Assembly (NCBI RefSeq): GCF_000599865.1 | Contig: NZ_JHAC01000082.1 | Location: 43,886 to 107,885, forward strand | Length of the DNA: 64,000 nucleotides | Source of the DNA: Deinococcus phoenicis | Lineage (GTDB): Bacteria; Deinococcota; Deinococci; Deinococcales; Deinococcaceae | Direction: 5' to 3' | Shown here: positions 29,382 to 44,069 of the stretch, one piece after another | Layout: each line of letters starts with the position of its first letter | Numbering within the stretch: the first letter of the stretch is position 1 | The notes under the pieces: model-generated | Seen by the model: the letters and a program-made list of their open reading frames with translations, nothing else | Database searches by the model: none | What the model was told of the DNA's origin: nothing | Position numbers and translations under genes: made by a program

Positions 29382-29511
29382 CTAGAGCATTTGTCAAAAA
29401 GAGACCTTCTTTTTGACCGAGCGGAGCGAGTGAAAGAGGGAGAGCGTTTGGGAGAATGGAACCGTTGGAGGTGCTTTCCCCATGGCGGTGTGATTCGGAC
29501 AAATGCTCTAG
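29382..29511. mobile_element. Family 1 MITE-like element, copy 1
   Basis: Exactly 130 bp from CTAG to CTAG, with terminal inverted repeats CTAGAGCATTTGTC / GACAAATGCTCTAG. It is nearly identical, in the opposite orientation, to the element at 42195-42324. Internal hairpins only, no transposase. Confidence 0.85.
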
Positions 29512-29639
29512 TGGATGACCACAGGCAAGGGCATCCTTATTTTTCTGGGAGGCCTTGCCCGTTCACCCCCTCCCGGCCTCCCCCCTCAAGGGGGAGGAGC
29601 AAAAGGAAATGCCTCCACATCGCTGTGGTCATCCACTAG
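29508..29639. mobile_element. Family 3 MITE-like element
   Basis: 132 bp with perfect 17-bp terminal inverted repeats CTAGTGGATGACCACAG / CTGTGGTCATCCACTAG. It shares its left CTAG with the right end of the family 1 element. The core contains a C/G-rich hairpin that recurs at 16638-16688. Non-coding. The remaining ~120 bp up to 29762 hold nothing I can recognise. Confidence 0.82.
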
Positions 29640-29762
29640 TACATCGTCAAGCGATCAAAGCAGGGTGGCTACTTGAACGATGAGAACGTATCCGCTGTCC
29701 CGAACGACCTCTAGCAATTTGTTTCTCATCATCCAGCTCCCAGAAAATCGGTTGACCGTGTA

Positions 29763-30392
29763 CTAGGCCTGCCCGGCTTCCAGCCGCGCCAGGTCCTCCG
29801 GCGTGTCCACGTCGGCCAGGAGGGCGGCGGGAAACCGCAGCGTGACCGCCTGCCCCGCCTCCTGCCGCAGCAGCATTCGCGGGCCGTGGTCGGCATCGGG
29901 CAGGGCGCGCAGGGCGGGCAGCAGGTCGGCGCGGAACAGGTGCGGTGGGGCGCGCACGGCCTCGCGGCCGGGGTCACCGTACTCGGCCAGCACCAGGGGG
30001 GCGCCCGTCTCGCGGAAGGCGGCCAGCAGCCGCGCATGCACCTCGCCCGTCAGCAGCGGCATATCCGCCAGCGCGAAGTGGGCGGCGCTCACCCCTGCGG
30101 GCAGAGCGGCGGCGGCGGCCCGGAAGGACCCCGCCAGCCCGCGCGCCGGGTCGGGGTTCTGCGCAAAAGTGAAGGGCAGCCCCCGCAGCGCCGCCCGCAC
30201 GCCCGCGCCCACCTCACCGGGAGGCACCACCGCCAGCAGCACCTCGAAGCCGCCCCCGGCCAGCGCGAGCGCGGCATGACGCACCAGCGGCACCCCGCGC
30301 AGGGACGCGAGTTGCTTGGGCTGCCCCATGCGGGTGCCCCGGCCTGCCGCCAGCAGCACGCCCACGACCGGGCCGGAGGAAGGTGGGCGCAT
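29763..30392 (-). CDS. Molybdenum cofactor cytidylyltransferase-like nucleotidyltransferase (MocA family)
   Basis: 209 residues. The NTP-transferase signature 'LLAAGRGTRMGQPKQL' lies near residue 12, 'ALADMPLL' (metal-binding Asp) near 101 and 'ADVDTPEDLARL' at the end. This matches MocA, which adds CMP to the molybdenum cofactor for hydroxylases of the xanthine/CO dehydrogenase family; MobA is shorter in the signature loop. Divergent from coxG-coxD-coxE, which supports the MocA reading. TACACT ends 6 nt before ATG 30392. Confidence 0.85.
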   Translation of the reverse strand: MRPPSSGPVVGVLLAAGRGTRMGQPKQLASLRGVPLVRHAALALAGGGFEVLLAVVPPGEVGAGVRAALRGLPFTFAQNPDPARGLAGSFRAAAAALPAGVSAAHFALADMPLLTGEVHARLLAAFRETGAPLVLAEYGDPGREAVRAPPHLFRADLLPALRALPDADHGPRMLLRQEAGQAVTLRFPAALLADVDTPEDLARLEAGQA

Positions 30393-30479
30393 GTTCGGAG
30401 TGTACCGGCCCCACGACCTCCCCGGCTGGGGCAGAATAGAGGCCGTCCGGCAACGCAGCTTCTTCCCAGGAGGTTCCCC

Positions 30480-30944
30480 ATGAAACTCAGTTACAGCGGT
30501 CAGGAACAGGTTCAGGCGCCCCCGGCGGCGGTGTGGGCCTTCGTGCAGGACCCCGAGCGGGTGGCGCGCTGCCTGCCGGACGTGCAGGAGGTCGTGGTGA
30601 AGGACCAAACCCACCTGGAAGCGACCGTGCAGGTGGGCGTGGGCATGGTGCGCGGCAAGTTCAGGTTCAAGATCGAGGTGCAGCCCGACGAGGCGCAGAA
30701 CCGGGTGAACGTGAAGGTACAGGGCGGCGGCCTGGGCAGCGTGGTCGACATGACCGCCGGGGCCAACATCGTGGACAACGGCGACGGCACCACCACCCTC
30801 GACTGGACCGGCGACGCGACCATGCGCGGCCCGGTGGCGACGGTGGGCGGGCGCGTGCTGGACGTGCAGGCGCAGAAGCTGATCCAGAAGACCTTCCAGA
30901 ACATGAGCGCGCAGGTCGGGGCCAGCGCCGGAACCCTGGCGTGA
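30480..30944 (+). CDS. coxG: CoxG-like SRPBCC protein (carbon monoxide dehydrogenase subunit G family)
   Basis: 154 residues. The CoxG pattern is clear: 'VWAFVQDPERVARCLPDVQEV' near 18-38, 'GKFRFKIEV' near 60, and 'GRVLDVQAQKLIQKTFQN' near the end. CoxG belongs to the START/SRPBCC fold and helps bring CO dehydrogenase or related enzymes to the membrane. The ribosome binding site AGGAGG lies 8 nt upstream of ATG 30480. First gene of the coxG-coxD-coxE set; no CO dehydrogenase structural gene is visible. Confidence 0.9.
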   Translation: MKLSYSGQEQVQAPPAAVWAFVQDPERVARCLPDVQEVVVKDQTHLEATVQVGVGMVRGKFRFKIEVQPDEAQNRVNVKVQGGGLGSVVDMTAGANIVDNGDGTTTLDWTGDATMRGPVATVGGRVLDVQAQKLIQKTFQNMSAQVGASAGTLA

Positions 30945-30951
30945 TCCGGGG

Positions 30952-31826
<875 letters not shown>

Positions 31827-31830
<4 letters not shown>

Positions 31831-33053
31831 CCTCCCCCGGCCTTGCCCAACTCAGCGCGCAGGTGCGGGCTTTTGCCGCACAGTTGCGGTTCCGGCACGG
31901 CTTTCTGATCGGGCCGGGAGAGATCCGCGACGCGCTGCGGGCCGTGCAGGCGGTGGACGTGCTTCAGGTGGCCCAGGTGCAGGACGCGTTGCGGGCGGTG
32001 CTCACCACCAGCCCGGCAGAGGCGCGGGTGTTCGACGCGGAGTTCGGCGCCTTCTTCCGCCGCCCGGCAGAGCTGCCCCCGCCGCCTCTCCCCCCCGCTC
32101 CGGGCGGACAGGCCGCGCCGGGAGAGCCGTCGCCCCCGGAACCGACGGCCCGGGCAGGGAAAAAGACCGGGCCAGTCCAGGGGCACCCGCAATCCTCCGG
32201 GGAAGACCCGGCAGACGAGGACGCCATATCCCCGCAGGCCCCGGGAAGGGCGCTGGAGAACGCCCCGGACGACCCGGACACGCCGCCCCAGGTTCTCCGG
32301 GCACGGCTCAGTCCCCATGCAGGCGCCGGGGGCCGGGTGCAGACCGAGGTGGACGACCTGCCGGAACTGCTGCGCGCCGCCTCCGCCCTGATTCGTGCCG
32401 TAGAGCTGGGGCGGGCACGGCGGCTGCGGCCCCGGCCCCACGGCCCGAAACTCGATGCCCGCCGCACCCTGCGCGCGGCCGCCCGCACGGCCGGAGACGC
32501 GGCCCTGCTCAAATGGCTGGGCCGCCCGCGCCGCGCTCCCCGCTTTCTGCTGATGCTGGACGGCAGCCGCAGCATGGGCCAGAGCGCGGCCCTGCTGCTG
32601 CGCTTCGCCTTTGCGCTGCATCTGCGGGCGCGGCGGGTGGAAGTGTATGCCTTCAGCACCGGCCTGACGCGCCTCACCCCGCACCTGCGCCGGGCCGGGC
32701 CAGGCCAGCCCCTCGCCCTGCCCGACCTGGGCGCGGCCTGGGGCGGCGGCACCCGCATCGGGGACAATCTGCTGCGCCTGGCCCGCGAGGAACGGGACCG
32801 CCTCAACCGGGACACGGTGGTCCTGATTCTGAGCGACGGCCTGGACACGGGCGACCCCGAAGTGCTGATCCGCGCCCTGCGGGACCTGAGAGCACGGGCG
32901 GGCCTGCTGGTGTGGCTCTCGCCGCTGGCTGCCCTACCCGGTTACCAGCCGGTCCAGCGGGCGGTACAGGCGGCCTTACCCCATCTCGACGCCTTCCTGC
33001 CCGCCGGGAGCCTGGGGGACCTGCACGCACTGGGGCGGCGGCTGCGGCGATAG
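31827..33053 (+). CDS. coxE: CoxE-type VWA domain protein
   Basis: 408 residues, GTG start overlapping the coxD stop (GTGA). The N-terminal helical region (1-80) and a long Pro/Gly-rich linker (about 80-170) precede a VWA domain with the MIDAS-like DGSRSM near residue 249, 'YAFSTGLTRL' and 'LSDGLDTGD'. Works with CoxD as a chaperone pair for molybdenum hydroxylases. The unusually long low-complexity linker is the only odd feature. Confidence 0.88.
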
Positions 33054-33217
33054 GCAGGGGGCGATAGGCAGGGGAAGGGGCAAGGACGCGGCCACGGGCA
33101 GAACGACCTTCCAAGAACTTAAGACTCAATAAACGTAACCTCGTAAGGGTCCTCACATCTTGCACAGGAATGCTGGTGGAGCCAGAGCGGGCGCGCCCTG
33201 TGGCAGAGGAGTCCGCC

Positions 33218-34432
33218 ATGCCAGAACAACCCCCACTTCAGACCGGCTGGGACATGACCGAGCCGCGTCCGGCCCTCGCTTCCTTTCTGGGCACCTTGCC
33301 TACCGCACCTCAACTGCTGGCCCTGGGAGAACCGACGCATGGCCTCGACGTCTTTCCGGCCTGGCGCAACCGCATCTTCCGCACACTGGTCGAAGAGCAC
33401 GGCTTCCGTTCCATCGCTCTTGAAAGCGACATCATCGCCGGTTTACGGGTGAATGCCCACGTCACGTCGGGCCAGGGCACCCTGGATGAGGTCATGCGAA
33501 CGGGCTTCAGCCACGGCTTCGGTGCCATTTCGGCCAACCGGCAACTGGTCAAGTGGATGAGGGCCTTCAATGCTGGCCGCGAGAGCACCGACCACCTGCG
33601 CTTCTACGGCTTTGACGCGCCCCTGGAGAATCTGTGGGCGGCCAGCCCGCAGGCCAGCTTGCTTGCCCTGCACGCCTTCCTGACCGTGCATCTGGGCAGG
33701 TTGCCTGTGGACACGGCCACCCTGGAACACCTGTGCGGTGAAGAAGCCCGCTGGACTGACCCGGCAGCCGGGATGGACGCGGCACGATCCATCGGCAACA
33801 GCGCCGAGGCGCGGCACCTCCGGTTGCTGGCGGACGACCTCTCCAGCCTCCTGCAGACCGAAACGCCGGGGCTGGCCGCCCGACCTGGGTTCTGGGAAGC
33901 GGAGCTGCATGCCCGCACGGCGACCGGCCTGCTGCGTTACCACGCGGTGATGGCCACCCCCGCGCCTAACCGCGTGGCGCGAATGCTGGCCCTGCGTGAC
34001 CTGCTGATGGCCGACCACCTCAGCGCCATTGCCGGGCGGGAACAGCAGTGCGGGCCGACCCTGGTGTTTGCCCATAATTCCCACCTGCAACGCAACCTCA
34101 GCGCGATGAAGATGCGCGGCCTGCGCCTGGAGTGGTGGAGCGCCGGAGCGCACGTCAGCACCCGCCTCGGCCAGCGGTACGCCTTCATTGCGAGTGACCT
34201 GGGCACAGCGCCGGCAAGAGCCATCGGGGAACCTGCCCCGGCCACCCTGGCAGGCGCCCTGATGGCCCTTTCCCCGGCCACCCTATTCAGCGCCCGAGAA
34301 CTGAGCACCGCCCTCCCGGAACAACTGGCCGTAAGAACGGACGTTCCTGCGCAGGCCGGGTCTTTCCCCTTTGAAGGGCAACATCTGTCCCTCACGGACG
34401 GCCTGCTCTTCGTGCAGAACGCTGGAGACTGA
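33218..34432 (+). CDS. Erythromycin esterase-family protein
   Basis: 404 residues. Family signatures: 'LALGEPTHGLDVF', 'RTLVEEHGFRSIALESD', 'GFDAPLENL' and 'VFAHNSHLQRN', including the conserved His and Glu of EreA-like hydrolases. The family includes macrolide esterases and succinoglycan-related enzymes, so true macrolide resistance cannot be claimed. AGAGGAG 6 nt upstream favours ATG 33218; an in-frame ATG at 33170 is an alternative. The 164 bp before it contain no other gene. Confidence 0.84.
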   Translation: MPEQPPLQTGWDMTEPRPALASFLGTLPTAPQLLALGEPTHGLDVFPAWRNRIFRTLVEEHGFRSIALESDIIAGLRVNAHVTSGQGTLDEVMRTGFSHGFGAISANRQLVKWMRAFNAGRESTDHLRFYGFDAPLENLWAASPQASLLALHAFLTVHLGRLPVDTATLEHLCGEEARWTDPAAGMDAARSIGNSAEARHLRLLADDLSSLLQTETPGLAARPGFWEAELHARTATGLLRYHAVMATPAPNRVARMLALRDLLMADHLSAIAGREQQCGPTLVFAHNSHLQRNLSAMKMRGLRLEWWSAGAHVSTRLGQRYAFIASDLGTAPARAIGEPAPATLAGALMALSPATLFSARELSTALPEQLAVRTDVPAQAGSFPFEGQHLSLTDGLLFVQNAGD

Positions 34433-34753
34433 AGCCGCTTATACGAACTTCAGGTGAGTCGGAGGCGAGCGGAGCGGGCAGGCGTGCCCAGGCGCGTCCT
34501 TTTGCACAGGAAGCGAGAATAAGAACCCCTCGGCTTGCGGCGACGGAAGAACAGCCGGTGCCTTGCCCGATGTTCTGAAAGCAGAGCAAGCTGGTCTCAG
34601 GTCCCCAGGCACACTGGCGACACCCGCGCCACGGCCCACGCGTCGGCACACCCGGGTGAACCTGTTCTGGGCCTTCGTGTACATACCTGCTGATTCCGGT
34701 CGCGGCAGGCGTACAGACGGCCTGGGGCGTCACCCTCTCCCCCGTGCTGCCGG
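34433..34753. other. Gene-free stretch, possible decayed repeat
   Basis: About 320 bp without a supported gene. Just after the stop of the esterase-family gene, TATACGAACTTCAGGTGAGT resembles one end of family 2, and GGCGAGCGGAGCGGG resembles the Ser-rich hairpin region of families 1 and 2. No matching second end is seen. The right end holds the promoter of the GNAT gene. Confidence 0.4.
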
Positions 34754-34764
34754 TACAGTGAAGG

Positions 34765-35232
34765 GTGCCTGTGCTGATCGCCCTGCCACCCACCGAAAGG
34801 CGCGTCATTGCCCTGATGGATGCCCAGCAACGTGAGCTGCGGGCGCTCTACAACGACACGGAAGCGCGCACCGAACCGTTCGACCCGGCGATTCTGTCCG
34901 GGGAAGGCGGCGTCCTGCTGGCCGTGGAAGAAGGTCCGGCCCTGCTGGCCTGCGGCGCACTCAAGCGGCTGGACCCGGGCACGGCGGAGATCAAGCGGAT
35001 GTACACCGTCCCGCAGGCCCGTGGGCGCGGCCTGGGCGGGCAGGTCCTGCGCGGGCTGACCGAGTGGGGACGGGCGCAGGGGTACGCGCGGCTGGTGCTG
35101 GGAACCGGCGACCAGCAGGCGGCGGCCCTCGCGCTGTATGAGGGGGCGGGCTTCACGCGCATTCCCAATTACGGCTATTACGTGGGCGTCGAGAACAGCC
35201 TGTGTTACGCGCTGGCCCTGAAGCCCGGCTGA
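34765..35232 (+). CDS. GNAT-family N-acetyltransferase
   Basis: 155 residues. Acetyl-CoA binding motif A 'PQARGRGLGGQVLRGL' near residue 77, preceded by 'AEIKRMYTV' and followed by 'ALALYEGAGFTRI' (motif B). The small-molecule or protein substrate is unknown. GTG start at 34765, with TACAGT (34754-34759) 5 nt upstream; a second GTG two codons later is possible. Confidence 0.87.
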   Translation: MPVLIALPPTERRVIALMDAQQRELRALYNDTEARTEPFDPAILSGEGGVLLAVEEGPALLACGALKRLDPGTAEIKRMYTVPQARGRGLGGQVLRGLTEWGRAQGYARLVLGTGDQQAAALALYEGAGFTRIPNYGYYVGVENSLCYALALKPG

Positions 35233-35312
35233 AGCCTGTCCCCCCGCTTCCGGCCGGAACCCCCCGGCCCCCCTCCCTTATGGCCTGCGCCCTCTGGCCC
35301 GGCGCAGCCTCA

Positions 35313-35376
35313 TACGAATTCCGGTTGAACAGTGACAAAAACTGTTCAACTCGAGCGGAGCGAGCCGGGAACCGTA
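35313..35376. mobile_element. Family 2 MITE-like element, short copy
   Basis: TACGAATTCCGG at the left and CCGGGAACCGTA at the right, with the internal hairpin GTTGAACAGT / ACTGTTCAAC. About 64 bp, lacking the second hairpin of the long copies. Its right end is directly joined to the TGA stop of the oxidoreductase gene. Confidence 0.75.
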
Positions 35377-36584
<1,208 letters not shown>

Positions 36585-36739
36585 AGCCTGAATCTAGCGA
36601 GCTGAACCGTGGGCAGACTGTACGGAAGCGGAAGCTTCCGGGAAGGGCCGCCCCAGAGCCAGCCCCCTGAATGAACGCAGCCCCCCCGAATGCAGACGCC
36701 CCGGCGGGCAGGCCAGGGCGTTTGCAGGACGGCGGGGGA

Positions 36740-36976
36740 TCAGAACCGGCGGCGCGCGGTCTTCTTGCCGCCCAGTCGGCGCTCGGCCTGCCCCAGCAGG
36801 AAATCGAAGGCGCGGTCGCGTTTGCGGAGTTTGGTGTATTTGCCGCGTTTGGCCTTCTGGTTGCGGCGCACCAGCGTCAGGAGTTCCAGCGCGAGGGGCG
36901 CATAGAGCATCAGTTTGCCGAGCTTGCCGCTGCTGCGGGAACGGGCCTTTTTCATACCTGCTTTCATACCTGCCAT
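36740..36976 (-). CDS. Small very basic protein of unknown function
   Basis: 78 residues with about 20 Lys/Arg. The N-terminus repeats 'AGMK' twice; a single hydrophobic stretch 'LMLYAPLALELLTLV' (about 22-36) could be a membrane-associated helix, and the rest is strongly cationic with 'GGKKTARRRF' at the end. I recognise no family. Three in-frame ATGs (36976, 36967, 36955) make the start uncertain. Confidence 0.55.
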   Translation of the reverse strand: MAGMKAGMKKARSRSSGKLGKLMLYAPLALELLTLVRRNQKAKRGKYTKLRKRDRAFDFLLGQAERRLGGKKTARRRF

Positions 36977-37099
36977 TACGCCACTTCGGGCAGAAAAGTT
37001 GCCGGGGGCGCGGCTGCGGCCCGTTCACCGTTCGCGGGGCTGTCCGGCAGGGCCGACCTGGGCCTGTGCCGGACAGGCGGCCAGCGCCTACACTGAGGC

Positions 37100-38293
<1,194 letters not shown>

Positions 38294-38298
38294 GCCCC

Positions 38299-38742
<444 letters not shown>

Positions 38743-38757
38743 GCGCGCCGCCCGCCC

Positions 38758-41451
38758 TCAGCGGAACGCGCCCGCGTGCCACAGCTGCTCGAACAGATCG
38801 GTCAGCTCGGGGTCGAACTGTGTGCCGCGCCCGGCGCGCAGGATGCCGAGGGCCTGTTCGGGCGGCATGGCCTGCTTGTAGGGGCGGGTGCTGACCAGCG
38901 CGTCGTACACGTCGCACAGCGCGAACAGGCGGGCCAGCAGGGGGATGTCCTCGCCGCCGAGGCCGCCAGGGTAGCCGCGGCCATCCCAGCGTTCATGGTG
39001 CGAGCGGATCACGCCGTGGGCCTCGGGGTGCAGAAACGGAATGCGGTCGGCCAGCGCCGCGCCGATCACGGCGTGGCCCTCGACCACCTCGCGCTCCCCG
39101 GGGGTCAGGGCACCCGGCTTGAGCAGCACCGCGTCGGGAATGCCCAGCTTCCCGATGTCGTGCAGCATGGCCCCGTGACGCAGGGCCGTCAGGCGGTCCT
39201 CGGAGAGGCCCAGTTCGGTCCCGAAGCGCTCGGCGTAGCGCAGCACCCGCTCGGTGTGGCCCTGGGTCTCGAAATCGCGGGCTTCCAGGGCGACCCCCAG
39301 GGTCGTCAGGGCCGCTTCCAGCGTGGCCCGCAGCCCCGCCAGGTAGGCCATCCGTTCGAACATCCGGGCCGCGACGCTCGCGAGCAGCAGGGCCAGGCTC
39401 TCGTCGTCCGGCAGGAAGGGACGGGACGCGTCACGGGTCAGGACCAGAACCCCCAGCGGTTGATGGTCGCCGTCCAGCAGCGGCACCGCCATCATGGCGT
39501 CGCCCGCGAGCCGGTCCCGGCGGTACACGCGCCCGTCACCCCGCGTGTTCGCCACGCGCACCACCCGGCCCGTCGCGAGCGCCTCCCAGGACACGCCCTG
39601 GCCCCGGGGCAGACACACCGGGCCAAGCTCCCGGTAGGTCCCCTCGGTGGCGGCCGAGACCAGCTGGTCCCCGGCCGCGTCGTAACGCAGCAGGGTGGCC
39701 TGGGCCGCCTGCAACAGGTCCACGGCCGTCTCGGTCAGCTGAACCTCGGCGGACCGGCCCTGCGGGTCCGTGCCGACCTTCGCGTGGAGCTGGCCCAGCA
39801 GGTCCAGTTCCCGCCAGCGTTCCTGAAGGTGCAGCAGCGCCGCGAACTGCTGCGCGAACAGCCCCGCGATCTCCACGCTCTGCCAGGTAAAGGCGTCTTC
39901 CGAGGTGAAGCTGTCGAAGTTCAGGTGCGCGACCACGTCGCCGCGCAGAACGACGGGGAAGCAGAGGTCCGCGCGGATCTCGCTGCGCTGACCGGCCCGC
40001 TCGAACACGGAACCGGCGTCCCGCAACACGGGGTCGGTGCTGGCATAGACCCGCCGCAGCTCATCGGTTTTCAGGACGCGGGCAGCCCCGGCCTGCCACT
40101 CCTCGCGGGAACGGCCATACCAGTCGAGCTGGGCCGCCTCCTCGATGCGCACGCCCAGCAGCCCGGGCGCGAAGCCCTCGGCCGCACAGATGCGAAAGCG
40201 CCGGCCCTCGCGAATATTCAGTGAACCGGCCTCGGCCCCGTCCACCGCCGCGACCGCCAGGTGCAGCAGTTCCTGCCAGTCCTCGTCCCCGAGGGTGCGC
40301 CGCTCGCCCAGCAGGGCGATGGTGGTTCTCAGGGCGCGCCACAGCGAATGGCGGGGTTGCAGGGGTTGCAGCGGTGTGCCCGCCGACCCGGGCTCTGCCG
40401 CCTCCAGCGGGGCCGGGGCGCGCGTGACCGCCTCACTGGTCACCAGCCGGTCGCGGCCGTTCGTCTTGGCGAGGTAGAGCGCCTCATCCGCACGCTGAAA
40501 CAGGGCGCTCGGCGTGTCGTCCGGGCGGCGGGTACTCATGCCCGCCGACAGGGTGACGCCCCCGATGTGCCCCACCAACATCTGCGGCACGCGCCGGCGC
40601 ACCTCCTCGACCAGGGCGCGGGTCTGTTCCTCGCCCCCCGTGTCGGCCAGCAGCGCGAATTCCTCGCCGCCGATGCGGTAGGCGCGCAGGTGCGCCGGGG
40701 CCTGCTCGCGCAGCAGCCGCCCCATCTGTTCGAGCACACGGTCCCCGGCCGCGTGACCGTACAGGTCGTTCACGGCCTTGAAGTGGTCCACGTCGAGCAG
40801 GACCAGTTGACGCCCCGCCGGCAACGCCATCAGGTCGGCGTCGAAGCGCCGCCGGTTGCCCAGGCCGGTCAGGGGGTCGGAAAGTGCCTCGGCCCGGAGC
40901 CGGTGCGTCAGGCGCAGCAGCCGCAGCCGCGACTGGAAAATGCCCAGCGCGATCACCAGACCCAGCGCGCTGAAGGACAGCCCCAGCGGATACACCACGG
41001 GAAACACGCCCCGGCCCTGCGGCGTGAGCAGCAGCGCCAGGCTCAGCCCCAGGAACGGGACCGGCGCCAGCCACAGCTGACGCAGGGTCAGGCGCGGCAC
41101 CGACAAGTGCGGGCGCAGCCAGCCGGTCAGCAGCACCACGCTCAGGCCGTTCACGGCCGCCACGCCAGCCGCCGTCCGGTCTTCGAGAAACCGCAGGGCC
41201 AGGGCCGGCAGGAACGCCAGAACGCCCACGCCCACGCCGTAGCGCAGCGTGACCAGCGCGACCACCACGAAGCGCAGGTCCACCCTGAAGGGGCCGAACG
41301 GCGCGGAATAGACCATCAGCAGGCAGATGATCACCGCCGCCAGCACCACCCGCAGCGCGTCCTCACTCAGGCGCGGGCGCACCGGCCACTCGCGGAACGT
41401 GAGACTCAGGAGAAACGCACAACTGACCAGCAAACAGAGATTGAGCAGCAT
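38758..41451 (-). CDS. Membrane GGDEF/GAF/HD-GYP protein: combined diguanylate cyclase and cyclic-di-GMP phosphodiesterase
   Basis: 897 residues. Five to six membrane segments of 5TM-5TMR_LYT type (about 1-180) are followed by a GGDEF domain with an intact 'IGGEEFALL' (near 266). Then come two GAF-like regions (about 380-530 and 560-690). The C-terminal HD-GYP domain has 'HDIGKLGIPD' (near 765) and 'HHERWDGRGYPGGLGG'. Both catalytic signatures look intact, so the protein could make and degrade cyclic di-GMP, with the membrane and GAF parts as sensors. Convergent with sufU. Confidence 0.9.
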   Translation of the reverse strand: MLLNLCLLVSCAFLLSLTFREWPVRPRLSEDALRVVLAAVIICLLMVYSAPFGPFRVDLRFVVVALVTLRYGVGVGVLAFLPALALRFLEDRTAAGVAAVNGLSVVLLTGWLRPHLSVPRLTLRQLWLAPVPFLGLSLALLLTPQGRGVFPVVYPLGLSFSALGLVIALGIFQSRLRLLRLTHRLRAEALSDPLTGLGNRRRFDADLMALPAGRQLVLLDVDHFKAVNDLYGHAAGDRVLEQMGRLLREQAPAHLRAYRIGGEEFALLADTGGEEQTRALVEEVRRRVPQMLVGHIGGVTLSAGMSTRRPDDTPSALFQRADEALYLAKTNGRDRLVTSEAVTRAPAPLEAAEPGSAGTPLQPLQPRHSLWRALRTTIALLGERRTLGDEDWQELLHLAVAAVDGAEAGSLNIREGRRFRICAAEGFAPGLLGVRIEEAAQLDWYGRSREEWQAGAARVLKTDELRRVYASTDPVLRDAGSVFERAGQRSEIRADLCFPVVLRGDVVAHLNFDSFTSEDAFTWQSVEIAGLFAQQFAALLHLQERWRELDLLGQLHAKVGTDPQGRSAEVQLTETAVDLLQAAQATLLRYDAAGDQLVSAATEGTYRELGPVCLPRGQGVSWEALATGRVVRVANTRGDGRVYRRDRLAGDAMMAVPLLDGDHQPLGVLVLTRDASRPFLPDDESLALLLASVAARMFERMAYLAGLRATLEAALTTLGVALEARDFETQGHTERVLRYAERFGTELGLSEDRLTALRHGAMLHDIGKLGIPDAVLLKPGALTPGEREVVEGHAVIGAALADRIPFLHPEAHGVIRSHHERWDGRGYPGGLGGEDIPLLARLFALCDVYDALVSTRPYKQAMPPEQALGILRAGRGTQFDPELTDLFEQLWHAGAFR

Positions 41452-41533
41452 TCAGGGACACCCCGGGCGGCAGAAAGGAAAAGGGAGCGGTGGTCAGGCC
41501 CTTATTCTTCCTGAAATGCGCGGGCCGGAGGCG

Positions 41534-42145
<612 letters not shown>

Positions 42146-42194
42146 GGGGGCAGCTCCTTCCCGTGCCGCAGAGCACGAGTGAATCAGGCCGAGT

Positions 42195-42324
42195 CTAGAG
42201 CATTTGTCCGAATTACACCGCTGGAGGGAAAGCGCCTCCAGCGGTTCCATTCTCCCAAACGCTCTTCCTCTTTCACTCGCTCCGCTCGGTCAAAAAGTAG
42301 GTCTCTTTTTGACAAATGCTCTAG
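42195..42324. mobile_element. Family 1 MITE-like element, copy 2
   Basis: 130 bp CTAG-to-CTAG, with the same 14-bp terminal inverted repeats as the copy at 29382 and over 90% identity to it in reverse orientation by eye. Two internal hairpins. Lies in the folE upstream region, in the gap to purA. Confidence 0.85.
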
Positions 42325-42431
42325 AGGGCGCAGGGGCGCGGGACTGTGGGACAAAGCCGTCAGTGCCCGGCCATCCGCGTCAGCCTTCCCGCTGGCAGCT
42401 GATGCCCGGGAACGGACAGGGACAGCTTCGC

Positions 42432-44069
<1,638 letters not shown>

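Noticed and set aside
33218..34432. Macrolide resistance gene
   Set aside because: The family contains many members without esterase activity on macrolides; sequence alone does not support resistance.
38776..41514. Plus-strand frames opposite the GGDEF/HD-GYP gene
   Set aside because: Antisense to a clear multidomain gene, Gln/His/Arg-rich with no motifs.
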